Shown in pieces: positions 11,543 through 22,075 of a DNA stretch of 64,000 nt. Each line of letters opens with the position of its first letter. Position 1 is the stretch's first letter. The notes beneath the pieces are model-generated. The model was not told where the DNA came from. It was given only the letters and a program-made list of their open reading frames with translations, and did no database searches. The position numbers and the translations under genes were made by a program. Source of the stretch: Hypericum androsaemum (Eukaryota > Streptophyta > Magnoliopsida > Malpighiales > Hypericaceae); assembly GCA_963995505.1 (NCBI GenBank), contig OZ023180.1, positions 14,336,689 through 14,400,688 on the forward strand, given 5' to 3'.

Positions 11543-12338
11543 AAAATATATTAAGTGCTAGTGTGCAACTTTTTACCAAATTAGAAAAAGCTTAAAAAAC
11601 TTGTGATGATGTACCATTTATTATAATATCAATATTTTGTTAATAAATAGCGAAATTTTTTATTGAAAAGAAAGGAAAACTTAAAATATCTTTACATCCA
11701 CACCCCAAACTTATAATATCAATATGATAACTTTAGATCTTAAATAAAGTATATTGTCATTATTTTTCTAGATCTACCAAGCATGAAACATTAAACCTTA
11801 CACCAAAATAATTTCAGCACTAGCATATAAACCAATATCTTATTCTAAATTAATATAACAATCTATTTATTAATTCTATTATAAATCTTAACAATCTTCA
11901 TATCATCGACTCTACCAAAACTCAAAAATTCATACTAACAACCGAAAGGATATCTAATGTTCTTATTAGACATTTACAATTCAAATTTTCAAAAATATAA
12001 ATGATGATACGTTTCATTCTAACATTTAACCAATCTTCGTGTGCATGTGAAGATTTGCATTAATTATAATGTCAACAAAATGACAACAAACGTGAAGAAA
12101 GTAGGTTAAGATTTGACATTTTTTTGTTCTAAATTGAGGGATAAGTTTAGTATTGTCTAGCATTTTTAGATTTTTGGTTTATTCTTAATATGTTGGATAT
12201 TTTAGAAGATTATGATCTTCCTTTTTCAATTTTTGTTTGAAAGACTCAATATTTCGTTAGAAACTAAGTGAATTGTATTTCTTAGAGACATTTAACCTTT
12301 CTTAACCTATCACAATGTTATGAGCATTAAAAATAACA

Positions 12339-13430
12339 TTATACTACCAATAGTAAATTGTTTTTCCAGAGAAACATATAAAAATAATAATTTTCCAAAC
12401 TGACCTCTTTGCCGAGTCTTTGTTGAGCTGAAACAACGTCAGTTGAACTTGAACTAGCTTTCAAATTGTCTCCTCCCGCTCCGCCAGATGATGACGATGA
12501 TGCTGATGATGATCCCACCTCCTTAATCACGATACCAACACTCCTAAAGGCAACTCCAGAAGAACTACTAGAAGATCTGGACACTATGAAATTATTACGA
12601 TCAAGTGATGAACTGTGATTTTGGTGGCGGACAAGTTGTTTTCTTGGGTTTCCTTGTGGAAGCTGGAAAACATGGTTCCTCATTGAATTCGAGTCAAGTA
12701 ACCAATGAAAATGTAAACCATCATCTAGTCTTTGGAAGTGATCGTCAAAGATAGGACCAACCGACCTTGAAGTGACACTGGGCCTTAAATTCGAAGAAGG
12801 GTTAGCCAAGGGTGACACATTGACTTGACGTGGCATTTGAGCCACATTGCCCAAATTTGAGAAGAAAATGGAGCGAACCCATTATGGTGATTCTCTTGTA
12901 ACAGTTGGAGATGATGCTCCATGTTGTTTTTGATACTTCTTTGGCAAATATTTCTGATGATCCAATATTCATAGCTCGTGCTGGCATTATAGCTCCCGAG
13001 TTTTTGCCCAAAGTGAGCCATCCGGAAGGAGCGATGCCATCAATTTCCCTTTTCTTGCAGGACACTTTCTTGAACCCAGAAGAAGAATTTCCTTCACCCG
13101 CTTCATGGAATACCATGATGATATTATTATGGGACTAATAAGGTCACCATTCCTTGACCCTCTTCCAGGGGTATTTAAGCTCAGTCCAATATTGACTTGG
13201 CGATTGTCAATTGGAACAATAACAGTTGGTTGTCTTTGCACATTCGTATACTCCACACGAACTCTTGACTGAGCACTAACCATATGCAATGGCAGGAGTG
13301 TTGTACTCACTTCAGCTCCCATACGAGGCAATAGGATCGGTGAACCTCCCAACCAAACCTGAGCTCGGCTGTCTCCTCCATTAGCCGAATTGTTACGTTC
13401 TCTTGCAATTGTGGTCGGGCTTGTCCTCAC
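12339..13430 (-). pseudogene. Captured gene fragment of unknown family, copy A, second (longer) instance
   Basis: Minus-strand coding-like sequence runs from 13430 to a donor-like GAG|GTCAGT at about 12405. The 5' part (ARERNNSANGGDSR, SPILLPRMGAEVSTT) repeats the fragment at 3120-3500. After a frameshift come GNSSSGFKKVSCKKREIDGI and, in another frame, VSPLANPSSNLRPSV, GLHFHWLLDSNSMRNHVFQL and a Ser-rich end (GSSSASSSSSGGAGG). Several frameshifts and stops make it a pseudogene. Loss of coding at a splice donor implies capture from genomic DNA. The composition is that of a disordered, Ser/Asn-rich regulatory protein. I do not name it. Confidence 0.45.
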
Positions 13431-13439
13431 AATTTCAAC

Positions 13440-13665
13440 ATCAGGATGTGCTTTTGACCCTCAGGCTATGGCGTAGCTGTTCTTTAATTTCTCGGTCCCT
13501 TGTACTTTGCTGGGTTTAGTTCTCTGGTGCAAGTTTTTGGGTTTTGACCTTTTGGCTGCACTGTTGTTTGCTGTCTGTGCAAGCTCAGTGCTTCTTTCCA
13601 TTGTAATTAAACATGGAGTTTAATATAATACCTATTTCCTCAAAAACAAATATAATACCTATTTA
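13440..13665. other. Insert between gene fragment and repeat D2, possibly a LINE 3' tail
   Basis: Less AT-rich than its neighbours, ending in CCATTGTAATTAAACATGG and an AT-rich tail. It sits where the D1 region has SINE and gene sequence instead. The style resembles a plant LINE 3' untranslated end. This is weak, since no coding part is attached. Confidence 0.25.
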
Positions 13666-13679
13666 CCTTTCAAAAAAAA

Positions 13680-14957
13680 TTTAGTATGAAAATCCTGCTA
13701 GAAATGGAAATTGATTAGTCTCTTGATTGCCAAAATTTGACCAATTAATGTCGAGTCAACCTTTGGGCACACTTAATATTGTTTCCATTTAACTTAAATT
13801 AATGCAAATCCGAAGCCAATAAATCTTGAATTGCAAATGTATAATATTTTATTTGGTTTAGAAAATGTTTTTGTCATCAATAAGACTACATGTTTAGAAG
13901 GAGGAATATCAGAGTGATCAAGTCTCCTCATCCTAATGCACAAAATGGTTCTAGCCCACTAGATAAAATATTTGATATCTTAATCTATCATGTTGTTGTT
14001 TAAAAAAATGTTATTACAACCGAATTGGCCACCCTTCATTGGAAGGAATAATTTTCAAGCATTATTTACAAGATACTATTTGATATCTTAATCTAGCATT
14101 CAAATGTTATATGTGTTAAAATTTGATAAAGAGTACATAATAAAAAGTGCAAACTAAAGTGTCATATCATTTTTCATAAATAAGATTATTTTGGAAAAAA
14201 AATCATCTAAGCTTATCAAAAGAATGGATCTTTTGCACAAAACCATGGAACTTTTGCACCAACATAAGTAAAATAGTGAAAAGTACCTTTTAAAATATAA
14301 AAAGTCCGGATTTTCCTTTTTTTAAAAAAGTTTGGATTTCTCTCACGATGTTTTATTAAATATAATTATTATCAACACAAATCAGTCATTATGTCAATAC
14401 TCCTTGTATAAATGATAAATAACATGATCATAGCTATAAAACATTTAAAAACCAAAAAATAATTACAAGGAGACAAAAAAAAGGATTTAGCAAACCTCAC
14501 AATGAATCTATTGTTTTGAGAATGGATAAGAATAGACCGCCTCGACTCCAAAACTATGGTGAAAGTATAGACTAATTGTAATCAAAACCTAAATTTATGA
14601 AAGTTTGTTGGTAGGAGTGAATTTAAATAGGTGAATATATTTCGAAAATGTTAGATTTCTAAAAGGCAAGAAATTTAAGTTTTTCAAAGCTTCCATACAT
14701 AGATAGATATTCAAATTATAAAATTAATGACCTACCAAAACATATAAAAAATTTAAAACAACAATAATGAGATGACTAGGTTAATGGCTGTCTGGTGGAC
14801 TCATTAAACTCTTTCCATAAAAGCCTCTTGTCCCTTTGTCTCTCAAATTTATCTCTTTTCTAAACATTGACAAAAATTAAATACGCACATTTTTCATAAT
14901 TGGCATCACATTTATTGTTTTCTAGATTTGGTTTGTCTTTCTCTCTCCTCTAAGTTG
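13680..14957. repeat. Non-coding direct repeat D2, copy A
   Basis: Matches 3660-5048 in the same orientation with scattered substitutions. The match resumes after the element at 14958-16469 (GCATTTGAAG at 16478), showing that the repeat was split by that insertion. No gene seen. Confidence 0.6.
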
Positions 14958-16469
14958 GAGATGAGACCCAGCGGCACCAATTGGACAACAGGATGCACAT
15001 GACTTTTTAATAGCAAACTTGTAATATCAGTTAAACATAAGAGCAATTTTAGATATCTGTTCAAAAAATGATGTGTGATCATTTAATTGCTAAAATCGTT
15101 ACTTATTCTGGAAACTCTAACTTCCTCCTCATCGCTACTCCATCTCTGAGCGAGTATATATACGATTGAGCATGAGCATGATTTATTTTGCCTCTTCCAT
15201 TTTCTGTTAGTTATTAATTTAATGCCCCATAGCTTACCCGTAATTGCACTATGGAAGCAGGTCCGTCTTGATGCTCATCCAAGATGCAGAGTAGGGGCAA
15301 GGAAAGAAAAGATTATAGGGAGTAAGCCCATGATAGCGTAAAAACACGTGTGCATCTTTGCTCATTATTTTTGTCGCTGCCGCCATAGATTAACTTAATC
15401 TTTGCTCATTGTTTTCGCTTGTCACTCCACTAGGTTGCTAAAGCACAATATACAAAATCCATAATCAAGTTTGAGTACCGCTCTCAACTAAAGCTATTTA
15501 AAAATACCAGCATTTTGCACAGCATGCCTAACAATGCTTACTGCATAAATATAATTGATGTGCACATCAGGAAAAAATGACAGCACATCTAATATTTTTC
15601 TGATGTGCCAATATTTTTGTCTAATGTGTCATTGTCTTTTTAAGGGCACATCAGTATAAAAAACAACACATCAGGTAAAAACATCAGCACATCAGATTTT
15701 GCTTCATGTGCCGATATTTTTGTCTGATGTGCCCTTGTCTTTTTAAAGGTACATCAATACACGAAAATAACACATCAGGTAAAAACATTGGCTCATCAGA
15801 TTTTGCTTCATGTGCCATTATTTTTGCCTAATGTACCATTGTCTTTTCAAAGGCACATAAGTACACGTCAATGACACATCAGACAAAAATATTGGCACAT
15901 CATACAAAAATAAGGGCACATCTTACAAGGGCACACCTATTTTCAAAGGCACAAACTCAACGATACGTCAAATTTCAAAGGCAAATTATTACGGCACATG
16001 AGTTTTCAAAGGCGCTAATGAAATGACACATCAATTTTTGAAGGCACGTTAGTTTTCTAAGGCACGCAGACATTGGATCCATCATCATTGTTTCACCCAT
16101 TCAAGTAGCTTCTGCTTCAATGAAACACAACACCAAAAAATCCTGAATAAATTTTTTTCGAACATAAAAAGCTGATTGTCTCCCAAAATAAAGTATTTAT
16201 GGGGTCAAAAAGCGGATCAGACCACCTTTGACTATTTAGCACCGTGAAGCGCTCAAACAATTATGCAAAATAAAAAAATCTCGTTTCAGACACCTGAGCA
16301 CCAAAATATCGCCCTCCAAATATTTTCAAAGGCAAAAACACAAGGGCCACTAAAAAGCATTGGGTAAATCTAGCTATTGTTCTCACCCATCGAGATCATT
16401 AAATCAATGCTTTAGATTAGAGCAGGTTGGTGCCGCTGAGGTCATGTTGCCAACACCAAATTCAATCTC
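14958..16469. mobile_element. Mutator-like element with short-repeat array, copy A
   Basis: It starts GAGATGAGACC and ends with the complement of GAGATT. The 9-bp duplications are TCTAAGTTG (14949-14957) and CCTAAGTTG (16470-16478). Both ends carry the inverted motif CAGCGGCACCAA (near 14971 and 16430). GAGAT-type ends with a 9-bp target duplication fit Mutator-like elements, though the inverted repeats are short and imperfect. It splits direct repeat D2, and its D1 counterpart at 5040-5060 is the empty site. No transposase is present. The ortholog in copy B is at 42654-43702. Confidence 0.65.
15545..16065 (+). repeat. Short-repeat array (GGCACATCAG type), forward
   Basis: About 15-20 degenerate copies of a motif around AAAGGCACATCAG, alternating with its near complement TGATGTGCC, spaced 20-40 bp apart. 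It lies inside the Mutator-like element. Copy B keeps only a contracted version (43245-43390). The same motif recurs in the opposite orientation at 21140-22075. Confidence 0.65.
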
Positions 16470-16478
16470 CCTAAGTTG

Positions 16479-17199
16479 CATTTGAAGTTAATTATAAGAT
16501 GCTAAATTTTCTTGTATGTTTTTTAACTTTGATTGAATATCTAAATTTAGAGAGAGAATCTAATGTGAATTGTAATATATTTCATTTTTTTAGAGCATAT
16601 AGCACTTGACTATCTTGAATTATTCAAAATAAGGTTAATGATTTATGAGAAATACAAAAATATATCATAAGTTATTCATCATTTGCCATCACGACATTTA
16701 TATTTTTATAAAATTTTCCAAAAATTGTTACACTTATTGCGCGCTAAGGTGCCATTCGCCAAGAAATAAATGCATGCACCACACGTGCAATTAAACATTA
16801 TTCTCCTTTTCTAAATGATCAAAGATAATCATCAATTTATGTAGTCTCTAACTAGATTAGAGCTATCTTAATATTAATTTCCTAGATACATAATGGTAAC
16901 AACTTCGTGCAATGTTTTGAGTATAGTAGCTACATCACCTTCTCATACCTCGCCAAGTCTCTTGTCGAGGTCTTAGAATGTCACATCTCGATCACTATGT
17001 TGACTTTTATTATTGTTGATATTACCGATTATCTACTTCTCATCTTCCAATAGAAGAAGGAATCACTTCATTTCGATGGTCGGGCACAAAGCTATGGCTG
17101 ATCTACTAACGATGGGTGCTCTGAGACAACTCCTATGGGCCAAAGAGCGCCCGACCTCCAAGTGGGTAACCCGCCCTGACTTGAAGGAATTTGTTATGC
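16479..17199. other. Unclassified stretch, copy A
   Basis: Continuation of D2, then unique sequence conserved in copy B (43712-44454). One frame near 17076-17200 (MVGHKAMADLLTMGAL) is short and is not kept open in copy B. No function assigned. Confidence 0.35.
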
Positions 17200-17460
17200 C
17201 TTAAGGGTAACTGAAGCTGAGGGTGAGTGTAACTTAAGCTAACTTGAGACTAAGTTTAACTCAAGCTGACTTGAGCCTGAGAGTACCCAAGATGCCCTGT
17301 TATGAGGGAACCCAAACTGACCTTAGGCTAAGGATAACCCAAGCTTACCTGACGTTGAAGGTACCTATGAATAGAGGCTGAGGGTACCTATAACTTAAAG
17401 TTGAGAGTATCAAAGCTGATCTTAGACTTAGGGCAACCAAGCCAACTGGAGCACACCCAA
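17200..17460 (+). repeat. Degenerate minisatellite, copy A
   Basis: About ten degenerate units of 22-30 bp, built on AACTCAAGCTGACTTGAG followed by CTGAGAGTACC. Internal inverted symmetry (TCAAGCTGACTTGA) could form small hairpins. Ortholog at 44455-44700. Confidence 0.6.
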
Positions 17461-17959
17461 CCAAGACAAGTTGTCGTCTAAGTATAGGTACCTCTATAAT
17501 TATCTTAGTCGACCCCGAGCTCCCAGCATGTTATTTTTGTACTTCAGCAATGCCGAATCCAAATATTCCCAAATTTCAACACTAAAGTGCCAAAATTTGA
17601 ACATATATGGGAAGAAAAATATTACAGGAAGTGGAAATAAAACACAAAAGCCTTCCAATTACAGGTACAAGTTTCTCCTCTTAAGCATCACAAATCAAAA
17701 TTTTAACCAAGGGCCAGCCATCATCCCAACAGCCCAATATTGTAGCTCCTTGCTTTCACAATGCATAATGTAATTCTAAGCGTCAATTTGAATTAGTTTG
17801 CATCCTCATCCAAACACCCTCTTCTTCAAGTTCATAGTCCTCTATACTGTTTCTTCTAATTTTTCTTTTGAATTAGTTTGGCACTCTTCCAACACTGCTG
17901 TGTCGTTGAATCCCAAATTATTTTGATTAAGATTCCAGTAGATTTCTAAGGATTAGGAA
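17461..17959. other. Unclassified stretch left of the LINE pseudogene, copy A
   Basis: Conserved in copy B (44701-45190). It may be the 3' untranslated part of the LINE, which is transcribed leftwards, but I see no poly(A) or short tandem tail to prove it. Confidence 0.3.
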
Positions 17960-19470
17960 CGTATCTTGACTGTTGAAAGATAGTGTGCATCCTGACCAAT
18001 TGGGCCATTATGTTGTTAATCGTAGGATTGTATTCAGTAGTCGCTGTGAATCCGTCTGCCCTCCATTGAAAATAATTTCATTGCATTGTAGCCAGAGGTG
18101 CCTCTGAATCGATGCAATTAGAGTAAACCAGATCTTCTTTTGTGGTCTTCCTCAGACCGATCCCATATAATAATCCAAAGATTGCTTAATATTACCTCTG
18201 CGAGGCCCGAATTATCACAATATCATTATGTTTTAGCCAGAGGTGCCACCCTTGTTTCGTAAGCATTGCCTTGTTGAAGTTTTGAAGTCTCTGAAATCCT
18301 AAGCCTCTCTCCCTTTTTGATCTGCTCATACGGTCCTAGCTACGCTAGTGAATCTTATTCTTCTCCCCTGAGCTTCCCCAATAGAAGCTACACAGAAGCT
18401 GCTCAATCCTCTCATAAGTCCCGATGGGGAGATGAAAATAACTCATTACATAAGTCAGAATGGACTGAAGAACAAATTTGATAAGGACTTCTCTTCCCGC
18501 TCTTGAAAATGCCAGGAATTTCTAGGTACCAATTTTTTCCCTGATACGACTCTCCAGATGAGCAAAAATAAGCTTTTTACTCTGACCAATAATGATGGGG
18601 AGACCCAGGTAGGTCTCATCCTCATTTCCAAGTATAAACCCCAAGATAGTGCACAGGCACTTGCATCACCTTCTTCAATATTATGGCTAAAAGTGACTGC
18701 ACTCTTCCCTAAGTTGGCACACTGACCCGATGACTTAGAGTAAATCTCTATAGCTATAAAATATTCCTGAATTTGGTCCTCGGTAGCCTTGGCATAAAGA
18801 AGCGAGTCATCCGCAAAGAAGAGGTGTGTGATGTGAGGGGCTGATCTTGCAACACGAAGACCATGGATGGAACCCCTCCTATGCGCATCAACAAGAAGGC
18901 AGTGCCGTAAAACCTTTGGCAGGAGATGAAACAGATACGGAGAGAGAGGATTGCCTTGTCGGAGACCCTGACTCGGAGTGAAACCCTCTCCCATGTGTTC
19001 GTTGACTTATACAACATGCTAAATCATGCACACACACCTCATCACCGAGGCCACAAAAATGTCATTAAAGCCTAAGGCCTCCATTATCCTTTTTAAGAAC
19101 CCCCACTCGACCCGATCGTAAGCCTTCATCATACCAAGTTTTATAGCACACAAGCTCTTTTGGCCCTTTATTTTCCTCTTGAGATAGTGGAAAGCTTTGA
19201 AGCCCAGCAAATCCACAACAGTAATCAATCTATCTAGGATAAAAGCACCATAATTAGCATGAATAATGGCATCTAGGAATTTTTTCAACCTATTAGTAAT
19301 GGATTTTGTAATAATCTTCATGATCACATTACACAGAATAATAGGTCAAAATTCTGAACATAAGGTAGGTTTCTTAACTTTTGACAAAAGCGCAATGACG
19401 ATACTCTTAATAAAAGTTAGGTTGAGGCCCTCGTTCAGCACCACAATGATGGCAACATATCATCATTGAT
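17960..19470 (-). pseudogene. L1-type LINE reverse transcriptase pseudogene, copy A
   Basis: Read on the minus strand from about 19455. It opens with the RT N-terminal block (NLTFIKSIVIALLSKVKKP, then KIITKSITNRLK) and the catalytic block MMKAYDRVEWGFL. After a frameshift near 19015 come GLRQGNPLSPYLF and the metal-binding FADDSLLYAK box. Further 3', after more breaks, is GLGFQRLQQGNA at about 18280, typical of the region before the zinc-finger-like C-terminal domain of plant LINEs. The endonuclease and ORF1 are absent, so it is 5'-truncated, and several stops and frameshifts make it dead. Ortholog at 45190-46710. The plus-strand RRM fragment at 5232 lies over 12 kb away in the opposite orientation and is probably a different insertion. 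Confidence 0.85.
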
Positions 19471-19825
19471 TATACTTTCATATACGCATGTGTATGATAT
19501 ATGAAGAAGATTTGGTATAGACAAAAGGGGGTGGGCAGTAGCATCCTGCTCGAATTTAAATCGTTGATTTTTTAATCTAGATAATTGAGATTATAAGTGT
19601 GCACTTGCACCCACCCTCTCGGCATATTTCCTATTATACTCTTCCGTGCACCTCCTATGTATTTGTTACCTAAGAGAAGTTATCAACTTGGAAAAGTGGA
19701 GCAGCTGTCTCTTCCTCTACGCCATAGTCTTGATGATTCTCAGTAGATAGATAGTATGATTTAGCCATGAAAATGCAAGAAGATAAACAACAAAAAATGG
19801 CAGAAAAGGAACAATACCACAAAAT

Positions 19826-20639
19826 CTATGTTAAGTGATCTCCTCAAAAGTGATAACCTCTCTAAATTGATAAAAAGTCTCGGTCCCGAGTCGGGACCAG
19901 TGTTAAAATTTAATAACTCCTCTATCATAATAGCTAATACTTTTTTAGATGATGTTAGTGAAAAATATGGGTCCCAATTTTCACATAAAGTGATATCTTT
20001 ATTAAATACATATATTTTTACATTATTTGTAAATTTTAAAAATATTTTGAGATGGTAGTTTGTGCTAGATTTGCATGTTTGATAACTTTAACATCATCAT
20101 TCACTCGAGTGTAGCATTTGAATAACACTATAAGCCGATATTTTGGGTATCTCGTGACTATCATTATCATCATCCACCTCAGCTACACTTTCATTCGATC
20201 AATTCAAAATTGCATCATCAATATCTTGTTTGGTTGGAGTGTAGGAGATCTCTTACTTAGCTGGAAAGTTAAGTAACTAATTAGCATCCATTGAATTTTC
20301 ATAGTGTAGGCTATGAATTAATTCATTCAATTCTTTCACAACACCATTCATTTCAGAATCTTCAGAAATGAAGGAATCACTTTGTTATGCATTAAGGTGT
20401 GGAATCCAAAGTCTGTGATGCCATAACCATTTGAATTGCTTCTAGACACCAATTTTCCCAGGATCATATGTGTTGGAATCCAAATGTATTAGTTGATGGC
20501 TATAATTTTTTTGTGACTCAAATACAGAAAAAATATTTTTTTGTAGTAAAAAAATATAAACCTCCCTTATGTGATAACCTCTCTAAAGTGATAATTTTCT
20601 CCGGTCCCAACAAATATCACTTTAGAGAGGTTTTTACTG
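19826..20639 (-). mobile_element. pogo-like (Tc1/mariner) element remnant
   Basis: The right end, read inward, is CAGTAAAAACCTCTCTAAAG, close to the terminal repeat of the plant Emigrant/Lemi pogo-like family, with TA outside it. The left end has AACCTCTCTAAATTGATAA near 19852 but is less well kept. Just inside the right end is a perfect 18-bp hairpin, arms 20576-20593 and 20615-20632. On the minus strand (about 20460-20090) decayed coding resembles the C-terminal tail of pogo/Tigger transposases: a block near FPAK-EISYTPTKQDIDDAI, then the acidic VAEVDDDNDSHEIPKIS. The catalytic core is missing. Only copy A has it, because copy B has a deletion here. Confidence 0.65.
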
Positions 20640-20641
20640 TA

Positions 20642-21130
20642 TATAGATTTAGAAAAAAAGAAGAAGAAAACCATCTGCTTACTTGGTCCTGGACATGAGA
20701 GGAGAGGCTATACAGACCTTTGGAGATGTACGACCAGCCATCGGAGGGAGTCCGAAAGATAGCAACTTTTATGATTGAGACAAAAACTGGTTCAACTTGA
20801 AGGCCATTTCCACTTCCTTCCTTCCTTAGCTGATAAAAAAATGGCTACCTTGGCCCTCAAAATCTGAGTTTTTGAAACACCTCAGCCGCTGCACTTCTTG
20901 GCTTCCTCTCTCTCCTCCTAGCAAAATTGGTCTTCGGGAGTGCGTTTGGTAGTGGGATCTCTTACGCTGTCGGGATCGTAAGAGATCCCACTACCTACAT
21001 TCTATCACCGGAATATCTCCTTCCTCTCTTCCTAGATTGTTATTATCACTACCCAGGTGACTACCTAATAATTACAACTCTCGCTAGCAAATGTCTCGAA
21101 CTTGGAGCTCTTGATTAAGTTAGAACAAAT
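20642..21130. other. Unclassified stretch with a 19-bp hairpin
   Basis: No gene supported. It contains a perfect inverted repeat, GGTAGTGGGATCTCTTACG (20948-20966), with its complement at 20977-20995 and a 10-base loop. Present only in copy A. Confidence 0.5.
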
Positions 21131-21139
21131 TAAAATTTG

Positions 21140-22075
21140 ATATCCCTTTGAAAATGATGCGCCCTTATGTTTATGCTTTTAAAAGTGGATGTGCCCTTGC
21201 GTTTTTACTTCTTCGGTGGCAGGACATCCACGAATGCGCCGAAAGTAGCGATTATCATTAAAGTAGCCACATGAAAGAAAATTGGTTTTATGGTTGTCTT
21301 TTGTATTGGGTATCAATTTTTTGCCTTTGAAAACTGATGTGTCGATGAGTTTGAGCTTTTGAAAACTGATGTGCATTTAAAAATTAATGTGTCGTTGTGT
21401 TGTGCATTCGAAAACTAGTGTGATGTTGTCATCTTGCCTTTAAAAATTGCTGTGTCATTGTATTTGTTCCTTTGAAAACTGATGTGTCTTTGAAAATTGA
21501 TGTGTCGTTGTGTTTGGGCCTTCGAAAATTGATGTGCCATTATGATTTTGCATTTCAAAACTAATATGCCTTTGAAAATTGATATGCCGTTGTGTTTGTG
21601 CCTTCTAAAAGTAATGTGCCTTTGAAAAATAATGTGCCTTTGAAAATTTATGTGTCGTTGTGTTTGTGCCTTTGAAAAATAATGTGCCTTTGAAAATTTA
21701 TGTGTCGTTGTGTTTGTGCCTTCGTAAATTAATCTGTCATTGTGATTTTGCCTTCAAAAACTGTGTGTCGTTGAGTTTGTGCCTTTGAAAACTGATGTGT
21801 TGTTGAGTTCTTGCCTTTGAAAACTGACGTGCCTTTGAAAATTAATGTGTCATTGTGTTTGTGCCTTCGAGAATTGATGTACCATCGAGATTTTGTCTTT
21901 GAAAATGATGTGCCGTTGTTTTTTTACCTTTGAAAACTGATATGCCGTGTAATTTTTTCTTTGAAAACTTAAGTGTCGTTGAGGTTGTGCATTTGAAAAT
22001 TGCTGTGCCTTTAAAATTTTTGTCGAATATGCCCTTGTAATTTTTGTCTGGTGTGCCTCTTAATTTTTTTTCTTA
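21140..22075 (-). repeat. Short-repeat array (GGCACATCAG type), inverted orientation
   Basis: About 30 degenerate copies of TGATGTGCCTTTGAAAA and TGTCGTTGTGTTTGTGCCTT, spaced about 25-40 bp, in the opposite orientation to the 15545-16065 array. It includes a near-exact local duplication (21620-21720, GTGCCTTTGAAAAATAATG twice). At its right edge is TTTTTTTTCTTAGTA. Possible subterminal array of a transposon whose other end is lost or not recognised. Confidence 0.6.

Larger units (their letters stand above)
7800..12060 (-). repeat. SINE-derived higher-order satellite array, copy A
   Basis: The array is very AT-rich. Units of about 335-550 bp each carry, on the minus strand, a tRNA-like A box and B box. 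B boxes (GACTCGAAC on the plus strand) start at 7839, 8273, 8654, 8989, 9542, 9935 and 10286. In the unit at 8273 the A-box-like TGGTTCAGTGGT precedes GTTCGAGTC by 44 nt, exactly as in a tRNA. Units at 8273/8654/8989 and 9542/9935/10286 form two higher-order repeats with a period of 1.27-1.30 kb. Two degenerate units follow near 11770 and 11910. The array is interrupted by the Mutator-like element at 10462-11542. No acceptor stem can be folded, so these are not functional tRNAs. Confidence 0.65.

Noticed and set aside
7800..12060. Functional tRNA genes
   Set aside because: A and B boxes are present, but acceptor and anticodon stems cannot be formed, and all units are AT-rich degenerate copies.
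12339..13430. Naming the captured fragment as a RING-type E3 ligase or other regulator
   Set aside because: Short Ser/Asn-rich and KKR stretches vaguely recall the disordered N-terminus of such proteins, but no RING or other diagnostic residues are present.
3120..14957. D1 and D2 as LTRs of a giant retrotransposon
   Set aside because: They are direct repeats flanking about 8-10 kb, but lack TG/CA ends, primer site, purine tract and target duplication. They contain a gene fragment and differ in extent.
19828..20058. Plus-strand frame of 76 codons inside the pogo-like remnant
   Set aside because: It starts in the terminal repeat, and the recognisable transposase residues are on the other strand.
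15545..22075. CACTA (En/Spm) element with inverted subterminal arrays
   Set aside because: Arrays in opposite orientation and TTTTCTTAGTA at the right edge suggested it, but there is no CACTA terminus at the left. The left array clearly lies in an element with GAGAT ends and a 9-bp duplication, and there is no transposase.
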